From assembly GCA_030680605.1 (NCBI GenBank), contig JAUXUQ010000019.1, positions 108,538-172,537 of the forward strand: a stretch of 64,000 bases of DNA, written 5' to 3'. The translations under genes were made by a program, and so were the position numbers. The stretch comes from Gammaproteobacteria bacterium (GTDB lineage Bacteria; Pseudomonadota; Gammaproteobacteria; SURF-13). Below, one piece after another: positions 35,671-44,209 of the stretch; within the stretch, counting starts at the first letter, position 1, and every line of letters begins with the position of its first letter. The notes beneath the pieces were generated by a model. It was not told the origin of the DNA. It made no database searches and worked only from the letters and a program-made list of their open reading frames with translations.

Positions 35671-37255
35671 TGGTGTGCTGGATCAAGTCCATTTTTTTGT
35701 CGTAGGCGCTGGTGTACACCTCCATCAGGCTGAGCAGAGTATGAAAAATATTGTCGTGTGAGAATTGCTCATGCCTGCTCTTTTGCAGAGACTCAAGATT
35801 GATATCGTGCAGCAGGTTGTCGTTCAGCCACATAATGAAAGGCACATGCTTCTGGTTGTCGGGGGCGATCATGTAGGGCAGGCCATGCAGGTAGATGCCA
35901 TTCTCACCCAGAGACTCACCATGGTCGCTGACATAGATAAGTGCTGATTCAAACTTTTCATTGTGGTGTGCCAGCAGCTCGATCGTTTTTGACAGAAAAT
36001 AATCCGTATACAAGATGGCATTATCGTAGGCGTTGTTGATTTCTTCGCTGCTACAGTTTTCCAGCTGGTTTGTCTGGCAGGCGGGCTTGAACACCTCGAA
36101 ATTTACGGGGTAGCGCTTGTAATAGGCGGGGCCGTGATTGCCCATTTGATGTAGCACGATGAAGATGTCGCCGGTGGGATGTGCGTCAATATAGGCCTGT
36201 AGATTTTCCAGCATGCCTTCATCCCTGCACTCCGTGTCGCAAACGGGGTTTTTCTCTGGCGTCCGATAATCCTCGAAGGGCACCCTCAGGGCGACGCCTT
36301 TGGAGTCCGAGTTGTTATCCAGCCACAGCACATTGACACCGGCATGCTGTAACACATCGAGCACATTCCCGGTATTGTCCACTGTCGTCTTATCAAACTG
36401 TGTGTGGTCATAAATGGAGAACAAGCAGGGCAACGAATGGGCGGTAGAGGTGCCGCAAGACCAGAAATTGGTAAAACTGATGACATTTTTATTTTTCAGG
36501 TAAGGGTTAGTCTCTCGAGTGTAGCCATTCAATGAAAAGTGGTCGGCGCGCGCGGTTTCGCCCACTACTAGAATAACCAACTCCCTGTGTACATCGGAAG
36601 CAGGAATGCGGGCGTCCTGGGCAATGGCTGTGAATTCAGTGGGTGCCAGTGTAATAAAGCTGCCTGCATACCTGGCCGTCGAGTAAATGTAATAGACAGG
36701 GTTTGCGTAATATCTGAGGGGTTTGTGTTCGCGAAAAAATGAGGCGTAGAAATTGCTGAAAATCAGTACGGTGGCGATTGCCAGTGCCAGTGTGGCCACA
36801 ATCAACACGAGACGTGATGTTATGGCCTGTCTGAGCTGCCCATAATCGATGCGGGTCTTGCAGACCAGTACGGAGGGCAGAATACCCAGCAGCAGGAGAT
36901 ACAGAACGAGACGGAGGCTGAGCAGGTCAGACGCCTCAGCCGTGTTGGTTGCCAGGATGTTGCCAATCATGACGTCATCAATGACAACATTGTATGTGTC
37001 CATGAAATAGCCTGTGACGGACGATGCTACCAGTAGCGCTATGAGCACGGGTTTGAGTGTGTATCTGTAGCAGCTCAGCGCCAGCAGCAGGCTGGTTGCG
37101 CAGCCGAGGAGCACGGCCAGTGATATCAGAAAGCCGCTGTTGTGTATGCTGACGGGATAGACATCGGTTACATTAGAGAAGAAGGCGACGTTGCCAAAAA
37201 CGACCAGAAAGGCAGAGGCCGCGATAATCAATCGGGTGCTGGAGAGGGATTTCAT
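35663..37255 (-). CDS. eptA: Lipid A phosphoethanolamine transferase (EptA/PmrC type)
   Basis: EptA transfers phosphoethanolamine from phosphatidylethanolamine to lipid A phosphates in the periplasm, lowering the binding of cationic peptides such as polymyxin. From the ATG at 37255 the protein has 530 residues: five N-terminal membrane helices and a sulfatase-like domain. The nucleophile is T234 in GETARADHF. Further zinc and substrate motifs are SCGTSTAHSLPC, HQMGNHGPAYY and YVSDHGESLGENG. The upstream 19 codons are an unlikely extension. Like the PAP2 gene it is AT-rich for this window, which suggests acquisition. Confidence 0.92.
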   Translation of the reverse strand: MKSLSSTRLIIAASAFLVVFGNVAFFSNVTDVYPVSIHNSGFLISLAVLLGCATSLLLALSCYRYTLKPVLIALLVASSVTGYFMDTYNVVIDDVMIGNILATNTAEASDLLSLRLVLYLLLLGILPSVLVCKTRIDYGQLRQAITSRLVLIVATLALAIATVLIFSNFYASFFREHKPLRYYANPVYYIYSTARYAGSFITLAPTEFTAIAQDARIPASDVHRELVILVVGETARADHFSLNGYTRETNPYLKNKNVISFTNFWSCGTSTAHSLPCLFSIYDHTQFDKTTVDNTGNVLDVLQHAGVNVLWLDNNSDSKGVALRVPFEDYRTPEKNPVCDTECRDEGMLENLQAYIDAHPTGDIFIVLHQMGNHGPAYYKRYPVNFEVFKPACQTNQLENCSSEEINNAYDNAILYTDYFLSKTIELLAHHNEKFESALIYVSDHGESLGENGIYLHGLPYMIAPDNQKHVPFIMWLNDNLLHDINLESLQKSRHEQFSHDNIFHTLLSLMEVYTSAYDKKMDLIQHTND

Positions 37256-37338
37256 CGGATGCAAGCAGGCTTTACCTGTTGGACGTATCGCATCGAATGT
37301 GGATCTACGCACTCACTTTCAATGTCTGAAGGCGTGAG

Positions 37339-39942
37339 ATGACAAAAAACAACCTGCTGCTGATGATTGACGGGTCATCGTACCTCTACCGCGCATTCCA
37401 CGCCCTGCCGCCGCTCAACAATTCGCGCGGCGAGCCAACCGGCGCAGTGTATGGCGTCGTCAACATGGTGCGCAAGCTGCTGGACGAAGTAAACCCACAG
37501 TATGTCGCCGTGGTGTTTGATGCCAAGGGCAAGACCTTTCGTGATGACCTCTACACTGCCTACAAGGCGCAGCGGCCGTCCATGCCGGACGACCTCAGTA
37601 CCCAGATTGCGCCCCTGCACGCCATTATACAGGCATTGGGATTGCCGCTGTTGATGATGGACGGCGTCGAGGCCGACGATGTGATTGCCACCCTGGCAGT
37701 GCAGGCGACCGCACAGGGAATACCAACGCTGATTGCCAGCTCCGACAAGGATCTGGCGCAACTGGTGGATGGGCAGGTCACGCTGGTAAACACCATGAGC
37801 AACCAGCGGCTTGACCCGGCGGGCGTGGTGGCGAAGTTCGGTGTACCACCGGAGCGCATTATTGACTATCTCGCGCTGGTGGGGGATGCCTCGGACAATA
37901 TCCCTGGCGTGCCCAAGGTCGGCCCGGTGACGGCGGTTAAATGGCTGGGTCAGTATGGCACGCTCGATAATCTGGTGGCGCATGCCGATGACATCCGTGG
38001 CAAGGTCGGCGAGAGCCTGCGTGCGAATCTGGAGCAGATTCCGCTGGCGCGGTCACTGCTGACACTCAAGCGCGATGTGGCGTTGCCGGAACCGCTGAGT
38101 GATCTCGTGCGGCGTGCACCGAACGTGTCTGCCTTGCGTGCGCTGTATGCGCAGATGGAATTCAAGACCTGGCTGGAGCGGCTGGCGGAAGCCAGTCAGG
38201 AGTCGGCAGCCACTGCCTCGGTACCGGTCGGGCAGGCCGCAACCCGGCTTGCAGACGCGGCGGCTGTGCAGCAGTGGTTTGCAGCCCGTGCGCCGGAGGC
38301 CTCGCTGGCATTGGCACTGGAGGTGACGGGTACGGACTATATGCAGGCCGAGTTGCACGCTGTGGTGCTGATGACGGATACCCGCGTGGCCCGTGTGGTG
38401 CTGGCCGAGGCGGACGCCGACCTGCAGGCGGCATTGCGTACAGGTCTCGAAACGGCAGCGGTGCCCAAGCTCGGTCACGATCTCAAGTTCAGCATGAATG
38501 TGCTGGCCCGGCATGGCATTGCCCTCGCGGGCACGCAGTTTGATGTCATGCTGGAGTCTTATGTATTGAACAGCGTCGCCACCCGCCATGATTTGCCCGC
38601 GCTGTCGCAGTACTATCTGTCCGAAACATTGCCGGAGCCGCTGGACGCCGCGATGGCGGTGCAGACTTGCGCCCGCCTGCATGCTGCCCTGGCACCGCCC
38701 CTGGCCGACACAGGTCGATTGCAGCAACTGTACGATGACATCGAGCAGCCGCTGCTGGCTGTGTTGTCGCGCATCGAGCGTACCGGCGTGCGCGTCGATG
38801 CCGCGCTGCTGAATAAACAGAGCGCGGAACTGGGGGCGCGGCTGGGCGAGCTCGAACACGCCGCCCACGCCAGTGCCGGGCAGGCCTTTAATCTGGGCTC
38901 ACCGCTGCAGATTCAGGAAATTCTCTACGGCAAGCTGCAACTGCCGGTGCTGAAAAAAACCCCCAAGGGCCAGCCGTCCACGGCAGAGGAGGTGTTGCAG
39001 GAACTGGCGCTGGACTACCCATTGCCCAAGCTCCTACTTGAACATCGCGCCCTGAGCAAATTGAAGTCGACTTACACCGACCGCCTGCCGGAGCAGATCA
39101 ACCCGGATACCGGGCGGGTACACACCCGCTACCATCAGGCCGTGACGGCGACCGGGCGCTTGTCGTCCAGCGACCCCAACCTGCAAAACATCCCGGTGCG
39201 CAGCGAAGAGGGGCGCCGTATCCGGCAGGCGTTTGTCGCGCCGCCGGGCTATGTGCTGCTGGCGGCCGATTACTCGCAGATCGAGTTGCGCATCATGGCG
39301 CACCTGTCGGGTGACGCCGGCTTGTTGCGCGCCTTCAGCAGTGCGCAGGACATCCACCAGAGCACCGCCGCCGAGGTGTTGGGGCTGGCGCTGGAGCAGG
39401 TGACCAGTGAGCAGCGGCGGGCGGCCAAGGCCATCAACTTTGGTCTGATCTATGGCATGTCGGCCTATGGCCTGGCGCGTCAGCTCGGTGTAGACCGTGG
39501 CGCAGCGCAGGACTATATCGACCGCTATTTTGCCCGCTATCCTGGGGTGAAGACGTTTATGGACAACACGCGGGCGCAGGCGCACGCCGATGGCTACGTC
39601 GAGACCCTGCTGGGCAGGCGTTTGTACCTGCCCGAGATCAACGCGCGCAACATGAACCGGCGTCAGTACGCCGAGCGCACCGCCATCAACGCGCCGATGC
39701 AGGGCAGCGCCGCCGACGTCATCAAGCTCGCCATGCTGCGTATCGATGCCTGGCTGGCGGAAAGTGCGATCGACGCGCGCATGATCATGCAGGTGCATGA
39801 CGAGCTGGTGTTTGAGGTGGCGGAGGGCGCTGTTGCCGCGGCCTGCGAGGCGGTGCGGGCCCACATGACCGGGGTACTGAGCCTGTCCGTGCCGCTGGCC
39901 GTGGCTATCGGCACAGGATCCAGCTGGGACGCGGCCCATTAA
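37339..39942 (+). CDS. polA: DNA polymerase I, proofreading site degenerate
   Basis: The 867-residue protein has an intact N-terminal 5'-3' nuclease (VVFDAKGKTFR, GVEADDVIATLA, GDASDNIPGVPKVG). It also has an intact polymerase domain (motif A DYSQIELRIMAHLSGD, motif B RRAAKAINFGLIYG, motif C QVHDELVFEV). The middle 3'-5' exonuclease domain is still present, but metal ligands are lost: A326 replaces D355 of the E. coli enzyme, S385 replaces D424 and A440 replaces D501. Only E328 (E357) remains. The protein is about 60 residues shorter than E. coli Pol I. Repair and Okazaki-fragment processing should be kept and proofreading lost, as in Thermus aquaticus Pol I. Confidence 0.95.
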   Translation: MTKNNLLLMIDGSSYLYRAFHALPPLNNSRGEPTGAVYGVVNMVRKLLDEVNPQYVAVVFDAKGKTFRDDLYTAYKAQRPSMPDDLSTQIAPLHAIIQALGLPLLMMDGVEADDVIATLAVQATAQGIPTLIASSDKDLAQLVDGQVTLVNTMSNQRLDPAGVVAKFGVPPERIIDYLALVGDASDNIPGVPKVGPVTAVKWLGQYGTLDNLVAHADDIRGKVGESLRANLEQIPLARSLLTLKRDVALPEPLSDLVRRAPNVSALRALYAQMEFKTWLERLAEASQESAATASVPVGQAATRLADAAAVQQWFAARAPEASLALALEVTGTDYMQAELHAVVLMTDTRVARVVLAEADADLQAALRTGLETAAVPKLGHDLKFSMNVLARHGIALAGTQFDVMLESYVLNSVATRHDLPALSQYYLSETLPEPLDAAMAVQTCARLHAALAPPLADTGRLQQLYDDIEQPLLAVLSRIERTGVRVDAALLNKQSAELGARLGELEHAAHASAGQAFNLGSPLQIQEILYGKLQLPVLKKTPKGQPSTAEEVLQELALDYPLPKLLLEHRALSKLKSTYTDRLPEQINPDTGRVHTRYHQAVTATGRLSSSDPNLQNIPVRSEEGRRIRQAFVAPPGYVLLAADYSQIELRIMAHLSGDAGLLRAFSSAQDIHQSTAAEVLGLALEQVTSEQRRAAKAINFGLIYGMSAYGLARQLGVDRGAAQDYIDRYFARYPGVKTFMDNTRAQAHADGYVETLLGRRLYLPEINARNMNRRQYAERTAINAPMQGSAADVIKLAMLRIDAWLAESAIDARMIMQVHDELVFEVAEGAVAAACEAVRAHMTGVLSLSVPLAVAIGTGSSWDAAH

Positions 39943-39943
39943 C

Positions 39944-40060
39944 GGCAGAGAAAAGATACAAGAGAAAAGTCATAGTCTTGTTGGCAGAGTACAGGTCTAT
40001 GTCGTTAATTTCATGAATATTTTTCTTTGCTCTTGTATCGTTTCTCTTTTCTCTGTTGCC
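39944..40060. repeat. Inverted-repeat element carrying the AGATACAAGAGAAA core
   Basis: The left arm 39944-39969 (GGC, AGAGAAAAG, then ATACAAGAGAAAAG) is matched in inverse orientation by the right arm at about 40029-40060 (GCTCTTGTATCG ... CTCTTTTCTCTGTTGCC). The right arm has an extra six bases. The ~60-base centre codes for nothing obvious. The element starts right after the polA stop and shares its core with the tandem repeat after priA. Its size and inverted ends look like a small MITE-like or palindromic repeat; no target duplication was seen. Confidence 0.75.
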
Positions 40061-40098
40061 AGGTGAACTTTCCCAAACCCACCCGGTCTCATGATACA

Positions 40099-40214
40099 GA
40101 GCGCACGCAATTGCGCTCCCCGTTCCCTCCCTGAACGGGTCTCCGTAGCCCGGCAAACCCCAAGCCGGGTGACACTTGCCCCGACTCTTCCCCCTTAGAG
40201 CCGGGGCTTTTTTT
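40099..40214 (+). ncRNA. Candidate structured RNA with four hairpins and a terminator
   Basis: Four hairpins follow one another: GAGCGCA/TGCGCTC (40099-40118), CCCGTTC/GAACGGG (40119-40139), CCCGGC/GCCGGG (40149-40169), and GCCCCGACTC/GAGCCGGGGC (40178-40207). The last is followed by seven T residues, so it is a good intrinsic terminator. This could be an sRNA of its own, a leader of resB, or the 3' end of polA. The place downstream of polA is where E. coli encodes Spot 42 and Pseudomonas encodes ErsA, but I see no sequence similarity to Spot 42. No good promoter was found; a weak -10 (GATACA) lies at 40093-40098. Confidence 0.45.
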
Positions 40215-40226
40215 AGGTTGATGCAC

Positions 40227-40232
40227 TATAAT
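40227..40232 (+). promoter_or_regulatory. Perfect -10 element upstream of resB
   Basis: TATAAT lies 13 bases after the terminator T-run and about 49 bases before the resB ATG. The matching -35 position overlaps the terminator and is poor, so an activator may be needed or the match may be chance. Confidence 0.35.
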
Positions 40233-40280
40233 CACAGGCACGTTACAGCGACCCTTGTCCTCTGAGCCAACAATTTCTCC

Positions 40281-42251
40281 ATGACGACGCACACCGGCCG
40301 CCGCACCACGGGCGCGATACTGCTAGATTTTCTGGGTTCCATGAATCTGGCAATTACCCTGTTGTCGGCCGTGGCAATAGCGTCGGTGATCGGCACCATA
40401 CTGCAGCAAAACGAGCCCTACCAGAACTACATCCTCAAGTTCGGCCCCTTCTGGTTCGAGATATATAAATCCCTCGGGCTATTCTCTGTATACGGCGCTG
40501 GCTGGTTCATGGTGGTGATGACCTTTCTGGTGGTGTCCACCAGTGTGTGCGTCTACCGTAACGGCCCAAAAATGTTGCGCGATATGCGGGCGTACCGGGA
40601 AAACGCCACAGAAAACTCGCTGCGTACGTTTCGCCACAAGGCGGAGTGGAGTTTTGAGCTGCCGCCTGCCGCCGTACGCGAGGCAATTACAGGCCATCTG
40701 CAATCCCACGGTTACCGTGCGCGGATAAAAGAGCAGGCGGATCATACCGTCGTCGCCACCATGAAGGGCGCGGCCAATCGCCTGGGCTATCTGGCCACAC
40801 ACATCGGAGTCGTGGTGGTGTGCATCGGCGCCCTGCTCGATGGCAACCTGCCACTCAAGCTTGCCGAGCAAGCTGGCAAGGTGCGGATAGAGACGCGCGA
40901 AATGCCCGCCAACGAGGTACCGTCGATAAGCCGCTTGCCCGCAGACAATGCCTCCTATCGGGGGTTGGTCTCCATCCCCGAAGGCGCGAGGGTGAACTAC
41001 ATCGGCCTCAAGCTGCGTGATGGCTACCTGCTGCAGGAGTTACCGTTTGAGTTGCAGGTGAAGGATTTTCGTGTCGTGCATTATCCTGATGGCCAGCCCA
41101 AGTCGTTTGAAAGCGATCTGGTGATTTACGACCCGGAGGAATTCGCGCCACTGGAGCAGACCATCTCGGTCAACCATCCCTGGATTTACAAAGGCATTAC
41201 CATTTATCTGGTGAGTTTCAGTGATGGCGGTTCGCAGTTGACGCTGAAGGCCTGGCCACTGACGGCGAGCGACTCTGTGCGGGATTTGCAAGGCGAGGTC
41301 GGCAAGAAACTGAAACTGGACAGTGCCAGCGGAGTACAGACGCTGGAGCTGGGTGATTTTAGTCTGTATAACGTGCAGCCAGCCAAGCCGGGCTCGGGCA
41401 AGCAGTTTCAGGATATCGGCCCCAAGTTCATCTTCAAGCTGCGTGACGCAAAGGGTACGGCGCTGGAGTATGAAAACTACATGTTGCCGCAGGAGCATGA
41501 AGGCCGCCAGTATCTGGTGAGTGGTGTGCGCGACAACCCGGATGACAAGTTTACCTATCTGCGCTTCCCGCTCGATGCCGGCGGCAGTCTGGAGCGCTTC
41601 ATGCATTTTCGCGCCGCGCTGCACGATGAACAAAAGGTGCAGGCGGCGGTGCAGCAGACCGTGGCGCGCCAATTGGCGGCCGCGCCTAACCCGCGTATGC
41701 AACAGAGTTTGGCCGCACTGCTCGACGGGCTGCTGACCCAGTTCAATGCAGGGGGGTTTGATGCCGTGGCAACATTCATCCAGCAGAGTGTACCGCAGGC
41801 GCAGCGCGCACAGGCCTCCCAGCTTTATGTTGAGCTGCTGCACGAAACACTGCGCGCGTTGTATGCGGGCGTAGCGGCGGGCGAGGGGGGCAAGGTCGAG
41901 GATGCAGACCACAGCTTCTTTGACGATGCGGTGAACGTGTTGGGTGTGCTCAGCGCCTACGGCGCGCCCTATGTCCTGCAGTTGACGGATTTCCAGCATT
42001 TGCAGGCCTCTGTCCTGCAAATTACCCGCACGCCGGGCCAGGCTGTTGTCTATACGGGCTTTGGCCTGCTGCTGGTGGGTGTATTCATCATGTTTTATCT
42101 GCCACAACAGCGCATCTGGGCGGTACTGCGGCAGGAGGGCAATACCACCCGGGTGCTGGTTGCGGGCAGCAGCAACCGTGATCCGCTGGGCTTTGCCCAG
42201 CGCTTCCAGGCCATGAGCGAGGCGCTGGAGGCGCGGCTAAAGTCTTTGTGA
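40281..42251 (+). CDS. resB: Cytochrome c biogenesis protein ResB (Ccs1)
   Basis: ResB is part of the System II haem lyase that exports haem and attaches it to apocytochromes c. The 656-residue protein has the N-terminal signature LLDFLGSMNLAITLLSAVAI, then EPYQNYILKFGPFWFEIYKS. Further membrane segments lie near 75-95, 165-185 and 595-615, around a large periplasmic domain (NHPWIYKGITIYL). It is followed 48 bases later by ccsB. In pseudomonads engB and a cytochrome c4 gene lie next to polA; both are missing here. Confidence 0.94.
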   Translation: MTTHTGRRTTGAILLDFLGSMNLAITLLSAVAIASVIGTILQQNEPYQNYILKFGPFWFEIYKSLGLFSVYGAGWFMVVMTFLVVSTSVCVYRNGPKMLRDMRAYRENATENSLRTFRHKAEWSFELPPAAVREAITGHLQSHGYRARIKEQADHTVVATMKGAANRLGYLATHIGVVVVCIGALLDGNLPLKLAEQAGKVRIETREMPANEVPSISRLPADNASYRGLVSIPEGARVNYIGLKLRDGYLLQELPFELQVKDFRVVHYPDGQPKSFESDLVIYDPEEFAPLEQTISVNHPWIYKGITIYLVSFSDGGSQLTLKAWPLTASDSVRDLQGEVGKKLKLDSASGVQTLELGDFSLYNVQPAKPGSGKQFQDIGPKFIFKLRDAKGTALEYENYMLPQEHEGRQYLVSGVRDNPDDKFTYLRFPLDAGGSLERFMHFRAALHDEQKVQAAVQQTVARQLAAAPNPRMQQSLAALLDGLLTQFNAGGFDAVATFIQQSVPQAQRAQASQLYVELLHETLRALYAGVAAGEGGKVEDADHSFFDDAVNVLGVLSAYGAPYVLQLTDFQHLQASVLQITRTPGQAVVYTGFGLLLVGVFIMFYLPQQRIWAVLRQEGNTTRVLVAGSSNRDPLGFAQRFQAMSEALEARLKSL

Positions 42252-42299
42252 TATAACTGGCAGTATCAATGCAGTGGTGACACAGCGAGGAGATTCGTG

Positions 42300-43478
42300 A
42301 TGGCCGTTACACGCGACAACATGACACAGGAATTTGACAAGCGTTCGTTGTGGGCGACCTTGTCTGGCTTGGACTGGGTGTTTGCAGCGCTGGTGATAGC
42401 CGGTGCGGGTTTTGTGTTGTACCGCTACGCGGCGGTGATGGACGTTTATGAGATTATTATTCTGTCCAGTGTGACGCCCGCGATAATCGCGCTGGGCTGG
42501 CACTGGAAAGCGGTGCGCGGCCTGCTGTTGGCGGTCACGGTGCTCAGTCTGGCGTCGGTGGGATTGTACGGTGACAGCCTGGCGCCGGCCGAGACCAGCT
42601 TCCTGCTCAAATTCCTGATATCGAGCCAGTCCGCCATCATGTGGATGAGCGCTCTGTTTGTGCTGGCGACCGTCACTTATTTCGCCGCCCTCTTTCTGCG
42701 CTCTGATTATGCGGGGCGGGTTGCGTCGGTCATGACCTGGTCAGCGGCGGTCATGGGCCTGACCGGCCTGATGGTACGGTGGCGTGAGTCGTATCTCGTG
42801 CATGCGGATTACGGCCACATCCCGATCAGCAACCTGTATGAAGTGTTCGTGTTGTTCTCCATCATTACGGCACTGCTGTATCTCTATTACGAAGGCCGCT
42901 ACAAGACGCGCGCGCTGGGTGGTTTTGTGCTGCTCATTATCAGCGCCGCAGTGGGGTTCGTGCTCTGGTATATCTTCAAGCATGGCGGCACCGGCATTGC
43001 GCCACTGGTGCCTGCGCTGCAAAGCTACTGGATGAAGATACATGTGCCAGCCAACTTCATCGGCTATGGTTCATTCTCGCTCGCCGCGATGGTCGGCGTT
43101 GCTTACCTGTTGCGCGAGCGCGGCGAGCGCCGGAACCCCAATGGGTTGCTGGCCACGCGCCTGCCCGCGCTCGACGTGTTGGATGACGTGATGTACAAAG
43201 CAATCACGCTCGGCTTCAGTTTCTTTACGCTGGCCACCATCCTCGGTGCGCTATGGGCGGCGGAGGCGTGGGGCGGTTACTGGTCGTGGGATCCAAAGGA
43301 AACCTGGGCCTTGATTGTGCTGCTCAACTACGCGGCGTGGTTGCATATGCGCTTCAGTAAGGGCTGGCGCGGGCGGCCCATGGCGTGGTGGGCGATTGGC
43401 GGGTTATTCGTCACCCTGTTTGCGTTTATGGGTGTGAACCTGTTCCTGTCCGGCCTGCACTCCTACGGATCATTGTAG
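42300..43478 (+). CDS. ccsB: Cytochrome c biogenesis protein CcsB (CcsA-type, WWD)
   Basis: This 392-residue polytopic protein is the haem-handling partner of ResB (called CcsA in other naming schemes). It has eight or more membrane helices, and the haem-binding tryptophan-rich WWD motif reads WGGYWSWDPKETWA. Histidines that may ligate haem are H172 or nearby (HADYGHIP), the KIHVPANFIGYG region, and WLHMRF. I chose the ATG at 42300, preceded by AGGAG with a seven-base spacing, over the GTG immediately before it. With resB it makes a complete System II pair. Confidence 0.94.
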   Translation: MAVTRDNMTQEFDKRSLWATLSGLDWVFAALVIAGAGFVLYRYAAVMDVYEIIILSSVTPAIIALGWHWKAVRGLLLAVTVLSLASVGLYGDSLAPAETSFLLKFLISSQSAIMWMSALFVLATVTYFAALFLRSDYAGRVASVMTWSAAVMGLTGLMVRWRESYLVHADYGHIPISNLYEVFVLFSIITALLYLYYEGRYKTRALGGFVLLIISAAVGFVLWYIFKHGGTGIAPLVPALQSYWMKIHVPANFIGYGSFSLAAMVGVAYLLRERGERRNPNGLLATRLPALDVLDDVMYKAITLGFSFFTLATILGALWAAEAWGGYWSWDPKETWALIVLLNYAAWLHMRFSKGWRGRPMAWWAIGGLFVTLFAFMGVNLFLSGLHSYGSL

Positions 43479-43496
43479 CGGACATACCGTTACGGA

Positions 43497-44006
43497 CTAT
43501 TTGGGTCCTGCGCCATAGATATAGCGCGAGAAGGTGGCGACATCCATGCTCATGCGCCGGATCAGATGGTCGAGACTGATGATGGCATGCTCGAGCAGGT
43601 TCACCGCGATGTAGGGGTGCTCGACGCGCAGGCGCTTGTACTTCACGCGGGTGAGCTTGAGTAGCTGCGTATCGGCGCTCATGGCGCGCATGCGCACCGA
43701 GCGCGGCGCGCGATCAAAGAACGACATCTCACCCATCAGTTCGCCTTCCTTCATGCGGCCCGCTTCAATTTCCTCGCCGCGCTCTTCATAAAACAGCGCG
43801 GCTTCACCCTTGACCACAAAGTAGAGTGCCTCGCCCACGTCACCGATGTCGGCAATGATGTCTTTCTTGTGAAAGCTTACCAGCTCGGTATAATCGAGCA
43901 AGGTATTGACCTCGTTGAGCGTGAGTGACTCGCACAAATACTGCTGATTGAGAAACTGGGTGAGACTGACTTTGTCCATGATGTTGGGCCCCGGCTGGCG
44001 TGACAT
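43497..44006 (-). CDS. Cyclic-nucleotide-binding-domain protein without DNA-binding domain
   Basis: The 169-residue protein is little more than one CRP-type beta-roll. Its phosphate-binding cassette is GELMGEMSFFDRAPRSV, where the conserved Gly-Glu and Arg are present. A C-terminal helix follows (NLLEHAIISLDHLIRRM) and there is no helix-turn-helix. It may bind cAMP, cGMP or another ligand and act through protein contacts. It is convergent with ccsB (18 bases apart) and divergent from the acetolactate synthase gene. M1 has GGAG eight bases upstream; an alternative M10 is less likely. Confidence 0.85.
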   Translation of the reverse strand: MSRQPGPNIMDKVSLTQFLNQQYLCESLTLNEVNTLLDYTELVSFHKKDIIADIGDVGEALYFVVKGEAALFYEERGEEIEAGRMKEGELMGEMSFFDRAPRSVRMRAMSADTQLLKLTRVKYKRLRVEHPYIAVNLLEHAIISLDHLIRRMSMDVATFSRYIYGAGPK

Positions 44007-44209
44007 TCGCTGTTACTCCATAGCATAAAAGATTCTTGGCCTCCTGTCTGCGCCCCGCTACGAGGGCACTTCTAATAAAAGTGGATGTTGACCGGGGCAG
44101 GGTGCAGCGCAGACGGGCAGCGGTCGCTCCCGTGTCCTGTGCCCGCGACATTCGTACCGCCTTGTGCGGCACAGTATTGGAGTAAAGGACGCATTTTCTA
44201 GGGGTACTC

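Noticed and set aside
40099..40214. A c-di-GMP-I (GEMM) riboswitch in front of the cytochrome c maturation genes
   Set aside because: The conserved GEMM core elements are not present; only generic hairpins and a CAAACC stretch are.
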